This document shows positions 32,034 through 42,216 of a stretch of DNA of 64,000 nucleotides, one piece after another. The DNA comes from Rhynchosporium graminicola. Taxonomy: Eukaryota > Ascomycota > Leotiomycetes > Helotiales > Ploettnerulaceae. The stretch lies in NCBI GenBank assembly GCA_900074885.1, contig FJUW01000022.1, positions 496,001 to 560,000 of the forward strand, given 5' to 3'. The notes under the pieces were generated by a model. It saw only the letters and a list, made by a program, of their open reading frames with translations. It made no database searches and was not told the DNA's origin. The translations under genes were made by a program, and so were the position numbers. Numbering within the stretch: position 1 is the first letter of the stretch; the number at the start of each line of letters is the position of its first letter.

Positions 32034-34826
32034 ATGGCCATCACAGCTCTTCCGGATTCAACAATCCATCTCCTAGGCTCAGCTCAAGCTCTTACTACCC
32101 CTGCATCTCTTGTCAAAGAACTTATCGACAACGCCCTTGATGCTAAGGCTACTTCCGTTGATATTCTTATCTCGCCGAATGCCATAGACAAGATCGAAGT
32201 CCGTGACAATGGCTACGGTATTGCCCAGGAGGATCTAGACTCTCTCGGAAGGCGTGGCCACACGAGTAAATTGAGGTCGTTCGACGAGCTGAAGTCAATC
32301 GGTGGCATTAGCTTAGGGTTTCGAGGAGAAGCACTAGCGAGTGCCGTACAATTAGGAGTGGTATCGGTGACTACTAGGACTGAAGGAGAGACTGTTGCAA
32401 CATGTGTCCAGCTGAAAGCACCCGGCGGCATCGCCAGTCAAAGTCGGGCATCTCATCCCGTCGGAACCAAAGTCTGTGTAACCAAGTTTCTAAACAACCT
32501 TCCTGTACGAAAACAAACAGCCGAGAAAGAGGCGGCTAAAACTGTGAAGAAGATCAAGGAGCTGCTCCAGTCGTATGCCTGCGCTCGTCCGAAAGTCAGA
32601 TTCTGTCTCAAAGTAGCCAGTGGGGGAAAGGGCTCTTGGTCGTTCACTCCTCGTGCGAATGATGGCATGAAAGAGGTAGTATCACAGATTATTGGACGAG
32701 ACGCAGCTGCTCAGTGCATCGAGCGATCATTCTTTTTCTCCGAGAAGTCCTCTCAGGTCAAGCTCAACGAAGAGAGCCGTTCCGCAGATCTAGCTCAATC
32801 GACCGAAATCCAGATCTCTGATTCTAGGCAGTTTCTCGTCGAAGTGTTCATGCCGAAGCCGAAAGCAACTAGTGTCGGACACGGTCAGTACATATCGATA
32901 GATACGAGGCCCGTGGCGCACGACAAAGGCACTATGAGGAAACTTGTTAGCATCTACAAATATTATGTAAAAGGATCCATTCTAGAGGGGGAAGAAAAGT
33001 TGAGAGATCCTTTCCTGCGCTTGAACATCAATTGCCCTGTCTCAAGCTACGATCCAAATGTGGAGCCTGCCAAAGACGATGTCATTTTTCAAAATGAGCC
33101 CCTTGTGTTGGAGTCTATCGAGCAACTATTCAAAGAAGTGTACGGGGAACCCATAGACTCGTCTGTTTCAGCTGTACCGAAAGGTCGCGGTAAAGAATTA
33201 GAAGACTTTGAATTGCTCATGTCTCGAAGCATAAGCTCCCAAAAGCCCCCCGTTCCTGCAAATAACCTAAACGCGGGACATAAAGAAAGAATCATCCTTA
33301 CTGAATCGGCTGTGGTATCAGATAGGGCGCGCAAGCCAAAGATAGGCGGTCTGCTTCCCCTCAACGTAGAAGTCAGAGAGGAGTCGGAGAGCAGAGAGGG
33401 ATGGAAATGGGACGTTGACATGTCAAAGGATCTCAGCGAAGACGTTGAAGACATCCAGAGACAAAATCAGTCCTCACGATGTCCTGTAAGCAGGTATTCG
33501 CCAGAGTTAGACATTCGTGCCACTCCTGAAAACTCGTTAAATCCGTGGACAATCTCCAAAATGACAGCACCACTTCGGCACAAAAATGATGTTACTCCTA
33601 CGTTGGCGTCGGCTCCTATTCTGCTCCAGAACGCTTCGCATACCATGCGTAATTATTTACCAATACCCCATCACTCATCTGATCCCGTCTCGACTGATGC
33701 CGAATCACTTGCTTCAATACGTGTAGCACCCCCGCGCCATGTAGTCAATAGAGATGATATTTCTATATTGCCTGAACCATCTTCACTTTCTACGAACCGC
33801 GAACCTCGAAGACAGTCAGACCAACCGTTCATGTTAAACCCCATTCTGTATTCAAAAACCGCTGAGTCCGATGACGGTTTAATGCTTGGAGAGGATTCCG
33901 AGACCTTCAGAAAAAGCAAGAACGACTTCCACAGCGCCAGAGCCATATTCGATGGTTCTATGCAGCGATTCCCTCGTCAAAGCGATCCAAGGAAGTCCAA
34001 AGGGATGAACATGCCATTCGTCCCTCCTATCAGAGCCGGCAACCACATTGAACCGCAGGATGATTTGCGACAAACAACTCTTGAGGGGGGAATTACACAT
34101 AAAGCACCAGGCCAAAACGGGCGTGTACCAACCAGCTTGGATCCAGACCAGAATGATGAGCTTGCGTGGGCTATGGACTTCGAACACAGGAAGGAGAATG
34201 CTACTCGTCATCGGAGGAAAGAGATTGTAGCTGCTCGTGCAGAGGCCAAAGCAGAAGCAGAAGCAGAACTTGTGGCTCCAACCATCAGACGTGGGCGCCG
34301 ACTTCAGAATAGCAATTGTTACGCCGGGGGGATTGATACGGATGAAACAAGCAAATCACCCCACAAAAATCGATATAATGCTGCCATAGCCAACCTTGAG
34401 ACGAATGAAGCAGCTCCTGGTGGTGAAGATGCAGCGAAACAGTCCTTCAAGACCTCTTTACCGGATGGTGATCCTCGAGCATACCTCATGAGACGCCAAA
34501 AGTCATTGTTACCATCTGTACGAGGCGGATTATTGAAGCCAATGCGGGCCAAGTCCACACGGCTTCCTTTGGAAAGAATTCCACAAGCACAGAATATGCA
34601 CAATGTACTGTTGAAATGTCCTGTTGACATCGGTACAATCCAAGACTGCGTTGGAAAAATCTCAACTCACGACCAATATGTTCGTGGTGCAAATCAGTCT
34701 AATGGTTTGCAGATGTCTGTCTCAGAAGCAGAGATGGCGGAGAAGAGAGTTCAGAAAGTTGTTGAGAAGTGGATGGAGAGGTGTCCCAAAAAGAGAGATG
34801 ATGTCAACTACGATTTTGAAAACTAG
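32034..34826 (+). CDS. MutL homologue, Pms1/Mlh2-type DNA mismatch repair protein
   Basis: Single exon, 930 aa. The N-terminal GHKL ATPase is complete: ELIDNALDA (Glu29, Asn33), DNGYGI near 58, and GFRGEAL near 95, followed by the transducer domain to about 350. Positions 380-790 are low-complexity and Ser/Arg-rich. The C-terminus is short, and I find no DQHA(x)2E endonuclease motif and no terminal FERC as in Mlh1, so it is probably not the Pms1 nuclease subunit. An Mlh2-like accessory partner of Mlh1 fits better, but Mlh2 and Pms1 are hard to separate by eye and I give no symbol. The ATG at 32034 has a good context, but an upstream ATG at 32025 in another frame also does. Confidence 0.85.
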   Translation: MAITALPDSTIHLLGSAQALTTPASLVKELIDNALDAKATSVDILISPNAIDKIEVRDNGYGIAQEDLDSLGRRGHTSKLRSFDELKSIGGISLGFRGEALASAVQLGVVSVTTRTEGETVATCVQLKAPGGIASQSRASHPVGTKVCVTKFLNNLPVRKQTAEKEAAKTVKKIKELLQSYACARPKVRFCLKVASGGKGSWSFTPRANDGMKEVVSQIIGRDAAAQCIERSFFFSEKSSQVKLNEESRSADLAQSTEIQISDSRQFLVEVFMPKPKATSVGHGQYISIDTRPVAHDKGTMRKLVSIYKYYVKGSILEGEEKLRDPFLRLNINCPVSSYDPNVEPAKDDVIFQNEPLVLESIEQLFKEVYGEPIDSSVSAVPKGRGKELEDFELLMSRSISSQKPPVPANNLNAGHKERIILTESAVVSDRARKPKIGGLLPLNVEVREESESREGWKWDVDMSKDLSEDVEDIQRQNQSSRCPVSRYSPELDIRATPENSLNPWTISKMTAPLRHKNDVTPTLASAPILLQNASHTMRNYLPIPHHSSDPVSTDAESLASIRVAPPRHVVNRDDISILPEPSSLSTNREPRRQSDQPFMLNPILYSKTAESDDGLMLGEDSETFRKSKNDFHSARAIFDGSMQRFPRQSDPRKSKGMNMPFVPPIRAGNHIEPQDDLRQTTLEGGITHKAPGQNGRVPTSLDPDQNDELAWAMDFEHRKENATRHRRKEIVAARAEAKAEAEAELVAPTIRRGRRLQNSNCYAGGIDTDETSKSPHKNRYNAAIANLETNEAAPGGEDAAKQSFKTSLPDGDPRAYLMRRQKSLLPSVRGGLLKPMRAKSTRLPLERIPQAQNMHNVLLKCPVDIGTIQDCVGKISTHDQYVRGANQSNGLQMSVSEAEMAEKRVQKVVEKWMERCPKKRDDVNYDFEN

Positions 34827-35432
34827 ATTCGTATTGATTAGCTTGGCATTTTAGACTGGCCCCGGAATTTATATTTCTTGGAATATTTGGATGAGAAGGA
34901 GTATGAATGGGAGGAGACACAGATTGGCGTTTGCTCAGTTGCATATATACCACGATACCCATTTGCTTTACTAGGCTGAATATAAACTGAATTCTGCCAC
35001 TAGCCACTGAGAACTGAAATTAGCATTTTCTGTGCTAACTGTATCTGTCTGTGATCATGGATATTGCTTTCGAATTTCATACTTATCGAGCAGAAATGAT
35101 CTACGCACCGGAGAGATATCCGACAGAACGGGGACATGGATGAAAAATCGACCACTCACGCCCTTGCCATCCCCGAGATTTATGAATCGAATTAATATAT
35201 TTCGGCATCTTGGCTTGTTGATTTACGAATAAAGAAGCGAGATTGCACCATCAAGAAGGCACGGAGGCGATCGTACGTCGCACGCTAGCGACCCCCACCT
35301 CCACTTTCGATTAGCAAGGGCGTAAGTGAATGTACAAGATATTGATCCAAACCCCGAGCTGTAGATTATATCAACTCGCCACCTCGATTAAAAGTTCCGT
35401 TGTGCTCTTAGTTGAATTGACCAGTAACAGTC
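34827..35432. other. Intergenic, 0.6 kb
   Basis: This holds the MutL 3' end and the promoter of the PLP enzyme. I searched for TGASTCA and TCACGTG (sulfur/methionine control) and found neither. Confidence 0.45.
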
Positions 35433-36762
35433 ATGGCCACTCTAGATGTCAAAAGTCTCAGCCTCGAGAATAAGGAAGATCACATTCCGGATCAAAGCCT
35501 CGCCGAATTCTCACTCTCATCGAAAACAATCCATGCCGATGACTACTTAAATGAGGGCACAGATGTTGCACCTCCAATGCATGTCTCAACTACATTTCGC
35601 TATGATCGAAATCCAGACAATTTGAAATCAATGAGAGATCGTCAGGTACATTCTATCATTACATATGACATTCTAAAACTTGAAGACCTAGCTGATCAAA
35701 TCATCACAGCCCGGCGAGTCATTTGACAGTCACATCTACTCTCGTCATACTGCACCAAACACCACTCGTTTCGAGGCCATCCTCTCAGATATTCTCAAAG
35801 GTCCGACTCTGACTTACGGGTCCGGCTTGAGTGCTTTCCACGCCTTGCTAGTCTTCTTGAATCCCAAGCATATTTCCATCGGGGATGGCTACCACGGCTG
35901 CCACGGCGTCATTGGCATTCATCAGAAACTCACAGGACTCAAGAAGATCTCTCTGGATTGCCCAGCTGAAGATCTTTACCCTGGAGATATCGTGCATGTC
36001 GAGACGCCGCTGAATCCTACAGGTACAGCATACAACCTGAAAGCATTTGCCGAAAAAGCTCATTCAAGAGGCGCTTTTCTTACTGTTGATGCTACGTTTG
36101 GACCACCGCCCCTTCAGGATCCTTTTCTCTGGGGTGCGGATATCGTCCTGCATAGTGGTACCAAATATGTCGGTGGTCACTCAGATATGCTTTGTGGTAT
36201 TCTGGCCGTGAATCCGAAGCGTGAAGGATGGTTCGAAAAACTTAGTGCTGAGAGAGTATTCATTGGGAATGTTATGGGGAATATGGAAGGGTGGTTAGGT
36301 ATCCGGAGTGTGCGGACATTGGAAATTCGGGTTGAGAGACAGGCTGCCAACGCCGCGAAATTGGTTACTTGGTTAGACGACGCGCTGCATCCTGAGAAAG
36401 ACAGTGGTTCCAAAGACGGCGAGATAATACGCAAAGTTTTGGCCAAGATAGAACATGCTAGCCTGCAGGCTGAGGATATCAAGGATGGATGGTTGACCAA
36501 GCAGATGCCGAATGGGTTTGGACCAGTCTTTTCCATCTGTTTAAAAGATATGAAAATGGCGCGTCAGTTCCCAAGTACTCTGAAGTTATTCCATCATGCG
36601 ACTAGTTTGGGTGGTGTTGAGAGCTTGATTGAGTGGCGTTCGATGTCGGATTCTACTGTGGATACTAGTTTGTTAAGGATCAGTATTGGGCTTGAGGGGT
36701 GGGAAGATCTGAGAGATGACTTGCTCCAAGGTTTCAAAGCTCTTGCGGCACAGATAGAATAG
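35433..36762 (+). CDS. Cys/Met metabolism PLP-dependent enzyme (cystathionine lyase/synthase family)
   Basis: Exon 1 35433-35645, intron 35646-35709, exon 2 35710-36762, giving 421 aa. The family handles sulfur amino acids through PLP: cystathionine gamma-synthase, beta- and gamma-lyase, and homocysteine synthase. The PLP-binding lysine is in HSGTKYVGGHSD, the phosphate-binding region is TYGSGLSAFHA, and ETPLNPTG with VDATFG gives the aspartate that pairs with the pyridine nitrogen. The C-terminal SLGGVESLIEWRS is characteristic. Its size fits the yeast YHR112C-like lyase group rather than the longer STR2-type synthases. No signal peptide is visible, so it is presumably cytosolic. The exact reaction cannot be decided from sequence alone. 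Confidence 0.88.
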
Positions 36763-38927
36763 ATAGGATAGGTACTTCAGGTACACGTTTACAATAATAA
36801 GGACTTGCGAGTCATGATTCTTACATACCTCTATAATAAAGATACTATATCTGAGTCCAAGCAATCTTCACTTCCTAATTTAATGCTCTATTCATGGATA
36901 ACATACACAAAATGGCACGAAAAACTCATGTTTAATTGCCTGGCCGCTGGAACGAAATTCATAAAATTCATCTTCAGTTTCCGACACAACATGTCCCAGA
37001 TCGTCCTACGCTCACGGTCCCCATGCCCTCAAAGCCTCTGGATAGCTTTTCAAGTGACTGTCGAACTTGCCGCAGCGACTGATACGTAGAAGCATCAAGC
37101 ACAGCATACAAACAGCCCAGCTCAAACAGTATCTCAGCATCCGTCGAGTGAATCCAGGAGACAAAACAAAGGGTTCAAGCAATGGAGATTCGAAATCAGG
37201 TTCAGATTCCTGCAGAAGTTCTTGAAAATGGCGCCGGTGTATGTGGTGGATATTGCTGGGAGTAGGGCTTGAGATTCGGAGGTGATGGCAGTCAAGTAGT
37301 TCGTCGTGCAGAGCATGTGTATTAAAACACCTGCGACTCCTAGGTAATCAATCTCGCCGCGAAGGGGCTATCATGTGGCGTAGGCCGCTGAGGTGTATTT
37401 CTTCTTCTTCGGCGTCCCCAGTTATGCTCTGATTAGCAAAATTGGTTATAACCCTCAAAAGTGTTTATGTTCATGTACAGGATGATTGGGAGATGCACGA
37501 AGATGTGAGTGAGGAGCAGAACAGCAGATATTTCCTCATCGCTCACTGTGTAAGGAGGATTTTATTTAACAGAGTTTGATTGACTATAGCTGCGGCAAGC
37601 CCTGTGGGATTTCGGAAATACTGGGAGTGAATCTAGGTTGGGAAAAGTGGAGCTTTATCCCTGTTGTCAGCAAAAAGAAGTACTCTAGAATTCTAAAATA
37701 CAGTAACGATTAGACATAAGCAGGAAGAGATGGTGTCAGCATGATGGTCAGGACAGTTGTAACATGTAGATTTGAAAGAAGAGTATTGAGAGGTTATCGA
37801 GGTACGACTTGCTTGTGCTGCTACACTCAAGGTATCCGGAGCTTCGGTTGCTTAATCTGACATATTCTATGGCAGGTCATTGCCGTCAGATGATCTACCA
37901 GCTTGATCGTCACAACTTGTGCCCTCACACGAGGTCCCTTTCTCTTCCTTGGCCTCGGAGCATCTTTACTACAGCTCGTGATATTTCTAAAGTGGACTTG
38001 ATAATTTTTACACACCGGTTCTTCTTCATTGCACTAGACCAAGTCAGTAGATTTATCTCAAATGGAAGGAGACTGCTCTGATCTTCACTTTCCGAAATTT
38101 TCAGGCTTTGCGGCTAGTGGAGGAGTTTTTGTGTACCCTTTGTGGCACTGGATTGGAGTGGAAGTATTGAACATGTTCCATGGTGACAATCTTGCAGAAC
38201 AGTACGAAATATGGTCATTTGGCTTTCTCAAACCATGTTAGGAATCGGGTTAATTGTTGGTCGATGGTTCGAGCCGAGACTGAGATATCAGCACTAACCC
38301 CGACTGGAACGATGAATGGTCTTGGAATTAGCGATTGGCCAGGTCGTAAACAACAAGTCTCAAATCTTCATATCTTGCCGAAGATAAGCTTACCCCATGG
38401 AATCTGACGTCTTAGGGCTGAATTCTGCTACGGCGCTTACATGGGTAGATCAAGGTTGAGAAAACCAGTAATAGGTCAACTAACGTGTAACGCCTAAAGC
38501 ATGCTCGGCTTCGGAAGCGGAAGTCTAGAAGCCTAGTTCTGTACTTGTCTAGATTAATACCGTTTCGGATATTTAATGCCTCTTACAGTGAGCCAAAGTA
38601 ACACTTGCCTGATCCTTGACTGACTGTCATCTGAGAGAAATTCAGGTTCTCAGTACGGAGGGGTCTTTCTATCCAATACCCCCGTAGATTGGGTCACCTG
38701 CTGTAATCATACCAGGGGCGATTTGGCAAAGTCGTCCTCGTACTATCATGCCACTTAGCAATCCATGCTTTAGAAGATGCAGGATATGTCTATAAAAAGA
38801 AGCTGTCTTCTATAATAATTTGGTCTTCGTAAATAAAAGAAGAATACTCTTCGATCAATATTCAATAATTACAAAAAGGAAGCACTCTTTTTCTTACCCA
38901 TTCACCGAGTTATCGCCAGTCTTCGCA
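36763..38927. other. Intergenic, 2.2 kb, with a possible relic
   Basis: No intact gene. A possible protein-like relic on the minus strand is listed separately. The rest is AT-rich, with short open frames on both strands and no recognised motif. Confidence 0.5.
36970..37330 (-). pseudogene. Possible degenerate coding fragment
   Basis: On the minus strand two frames look protein-like in turn. First comes a stretch with ALLPAISTTYTGAIFKNF (about 37316-37150). After a one-base frame change comes FELGCLYAVLDASTYQSL, continuing to a Lys/Arg-rich end (about 37140-36970). The composition suggests the tail of a lost gene. No family is recognised, and chance open frames are a real alternative. Confidence 0.25.
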
Positions 38928-39929
38928 ATGTCTAAACCATCGATCGTTTTTTGCCATGGAGCCTGGCACGGACCGAGATTCTTCGACAAAGTCATCGCTA
39001 TTCTCGAGCCACTTGGCTATAGATGCGTTACTTTCTCATTTCCAGGGACTGGAAATGTACCTGCGGTTGAATCGCTCGATGAGGATATTGCGGCTGTCAG
39101 AGCGGTTGTTTTGAAAGAAATCGATGCCGGTTTCGACGTCGTGGTTTCTCCGCATAGCTGGGGAGGCGTACCTACGTGTAGCGCTTTGGACGGTCTCAGT
39201 ATAGCGGAAAGGCGACGAGACGGAAAGCCTGGAGGAGTCATGAAGTTGGCTTTTGTGTCTGCATTTGTTCTCCCAGAAGAAACCAGCGTTGAAGATGTCA
39301 TTGGAGGTGCTCCACCATTTTGGGTTCCTGATGAAGTCAGTATGGATTATTTCGTTGCAATGGATGTTGCTAACATAATCACAGGATGGGAACTTCAAGC
39401 TGCCAGATGACGTTAGCAAGGCAATCTTCTACCACGACCTTCCATCCGATGAAGCTGATGAGTGGGTTTCTCAACTAAAGTCTCAATCGCTTACGACATG
39501 CTTGACAAAGACCACATCAGCTGCTTGGAAGAAAATCCCATCGACGTATTTAATTTGCGAAAACGATCGTAGGTACTAGGAAGCCCGCATATTGTTCCTC
39601 TTTCTGAATGGCTCAGGAGTAATTCGAAATAGTTCTTATCCTCTTCTCCCGACTCAGACTCATCATGATGCGGTCGTCGCTGACCTCTTTATCACTTAGG
39701 CCCGATCCCTCTTCAACTACAGGAATCGATGATTGCAACAATCAAAGAGGAAGGGGGGATTATTGATACTGAACGACTATTCGTGTCTCACAGTCCACAT
39801 CTGGTGATACCTGAGAAAGTGGTGGGCTTTCTGAGACGAGCAGCAGGCGAGGACTGGAAAAAGGTATTTTATGAAAGCTTGTTACAAGATGATGAGAATC
39901 AAACACTAATGAGAAGTAATCAGGCATGA
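38928..39929 (+). CDS. Alpha/beta hydrolase (esterase-like)
   Basis: Exons 38928-39335, 39385-39568 and 39700-39929, giving 273 aa. The fold is shown by an early strand and oxyanion-hole motif (IVFCHGAWHG), the nucleophile elbow PHSWGGVP (Ser about 84) and a late His in SHSPHLVIPEKV. The acid is probably in the strand ending LICENDR. It resembles the small EstC/hydroxynitrile-lyase-like esterases common in fungi and bacteria. The substrate is unknown. No signal peptide is seen. The second intron (131 nt) has the weak donor GTAGGT, but the spliced product DRPIPLQLQ fits the family well. Confidence 0.82.
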
Positions 39930-40794
39930 TCCTGTATCAGGACTCAATCATAAAGATATTCCTGTATGGTTCCAAACTTGCAGACCAAGAATCTCATTAT
40001 GTTTCTTGAGATATTTCCATTCAGAAGGCCTCTCCATAATGTAGTATCCATGAAATATGAGCCCTAGCTAACTAGTCTCCGCTGACTCCCGGTAAAGCGA
40101 AATTGGTGCGATGTGCGTGCTTCGATTACATGATTTTTTTGTCGTTGACACCCAAACAAGTCTTGAAGTCCAAGATCGAGGAAAGAAATTTAGCGTTTTA
40201 TGTATCAACCGAGTCTCCCCCACAAGCTGCCAACAACACCTCCTGAAATTTTCCACCCCCGAAGCATAACAACACTGCGGCCTTCATAGCTGATGACGAC
40301 ACACTAGACATAATTGGGAACGGAATGTATTCTGGGGATGCTGTACAAATTAAATTGCTGGATCTGCACCCCTTGGTATCCTCGCTGCTTGACCCCAAAG
40401 GCAGCCGAGATGTACTTGAACAAGAACAAGCAGACATCCAGTGGTTCGAGGGCCTCTAACTCGCTACATCAGCAGTCAATATATCAGTGGTCTTACTATC
40501 CTCCCAAGTGAAAATTCCTTGATATTCTGCGACACAATGACTATAACCTCCGGCAATGTCGACTGGTCTGGCACGGAAATATATGTACACAAATGTATGC
40601 ATTTTTTAAGTGCTCAAACATCCCCCATTGTGTAGATTAGGGAAATCCATTAGACCGGAGTGCGGCTTTCCCGGCAATGCTTGCTGTACCGGTCCATATG
40701 AGATGAGCAAGTCTGGGACTGTCTGTGTTGTGCGTCCTCTGTTTCACTAAATATTCTTGGAAAATTGTCCTTCCATCCATCAAGATGCCTCGCG
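39930..40794. other. Intergenic, 0.87 kb, with a possible relic
   Basis: On the + strand at about 40245-40458 about 70 codons stay open without an early Met and look protein-like (AAFIADDDTLDIIGNGMYSG, then LLDLHPLVSSLLDPKGSRD), ending in TAA. It may be an exon or gene remnant; no family is recognised. Confidence 0.3.
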
Positions 40795-41663
40795 ATGTCC
40801 GCACAATAAGGTGGCCTTCGCAGGTTTAAGCGACATTTTCATATTGTGATGTCCTCTATTCTAAATCCACATTAATATCGCATAGGCACCTGGTGACTTT
40901 GGTCCTGCTATCCTTAAAGAGCCTCTTGATTTTGAACTCTTGGAGACTAGCGTTTCGACTCGCCGATCTAGCAACCATAACTTCTCCTCCCAAGTCAAGG
41001 TTATCAAAGTGGACTATACAGATCTCGAATCTCTGACGAGTACTCTTGTAGACCAAGATACACTGGTGTCGGCCATTGGAACACTTGCTATTCCCTCTCA
41101 GAAACCTCTCATCGATGCTGCCGTCAATGCTGGTGTGAAGATTAAACTCCTTTCGATTTCGGTTCTGAGCTCAAAAATTTTCTCACAAGAGCTCTCCCAG
41201 TCTTCACAGCCAAGGTCGAGACCAAGGAATATTTAGACTCAGTGGCCACGATGTCTGCAACCAGCTACACTCGGATCTACACCGGCCGACTCCTCGATTG
41301 GGGCTTGAGAGATAGTATATATCTGCATTTCGAGGAACGGGTGGCAGACATTTGCGAGGGCGGAGATCATCTTTCAGTACCAGTCGTCTTTCTACAGTCG
41401 GTAAAGCAGTGAGGGGAGTTCTCACACATCCGCGAGAGACTTCGGACCGCGCTATCTGGGTGAAAGATATCGATGTATCTCAAAATCAGCTGTTGCAGCT
41501 TGCTCATTGCGTAACGCCTGGAGACACATGGGATTTAAAGCAAGTGAATACTGCGTTTATGGAAAGAGGATCCCTTGCACAGTTCCAAAGGAATGAAAAT
41601 GGCCCGACGGCAGTGTTGAGTCTATTGAAGCGGGCTATGTTTGCCTCCGAGTATGGCAACTAG
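40795..41663 (+). pseudogene. NmrA-like / isoflavone-reductase-like gene, broken by frameshifts
   Basis: The protein of an NmrA-family NAD(P)-binding protein can be followed through three frames. Part one (40886 to about 41140) carries APGDFGPAILKE, a variant of the nucleotide-binding GASGNLG, through VDYTDLESL to VNAGVK. A one-base shift leads to FGSELKNFLTRALPVFTAKV and TYTGRLLDWGLRD-like sequence (to about 41366). A second one-base shift leads to STSRLSTVGKAVRGVLTHP, ending ASEYGN at 41663. Both shifts go the same way, as if single bases were lost. The presumed first exon from ATG 40795 (KVAFAG before a donor at 40827) also has a TAA and does not join in frame. I describe the breaks only. 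It is probably a pseudogene; base-calling errors are the alternative. Confidence 0.75.
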
Positions 41664-42216
41664 TTTAAGCATATACACAACATGTTAGTCATTCCTTCCC
41701 ATTTATTATTTATTGATGCTTTCTATGAACTCGAAAAATCTTAGACCAGCAATACAAACATATTTTCAAATGTACTGGACATAACCCGCATCTCCGAACA
41801 AGATCTCGTGGAGCTTGTTGCAAACATTTCTGGAAGAAACAAGTAGCACGGCTTAGTTGGGACTTCATTTCGAACTTGATGAATCTCTACAAATGTTATT
41901 TTGGAACGTGCTATATGACCAATTACCATGACCATTCATCATTTTCATCTCTCTCCTATACTGTGGAAAGCGGAAAACCTAACAGGTTCTCTTTGTTACC
42001 AATATGCCTGCAAGGATTCGATAATTTTGTGCACCCCAAGGGAGGAACAAAAGATATTCGCTATTAATACATTCCGCCTTAATCGTCATGTGCCGAAATT
42101 TCTTTGTTGGTTGTCGCTTGCGGATGTACAAATACGTTTGGAAGCAAAAACTTTGGGTTCCCTTACTATTTAGATTTCTTCTCAGTAACCACTGGTACCT
42201 TCAAGAGGGATACAGA
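41664..42216. other. Intergenic, 553 bp
   Basis: AT-rich; nothing recognised. It includes an in-frame upstream extension of the next gene that I judge non-coding. Confidence 0.45.
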
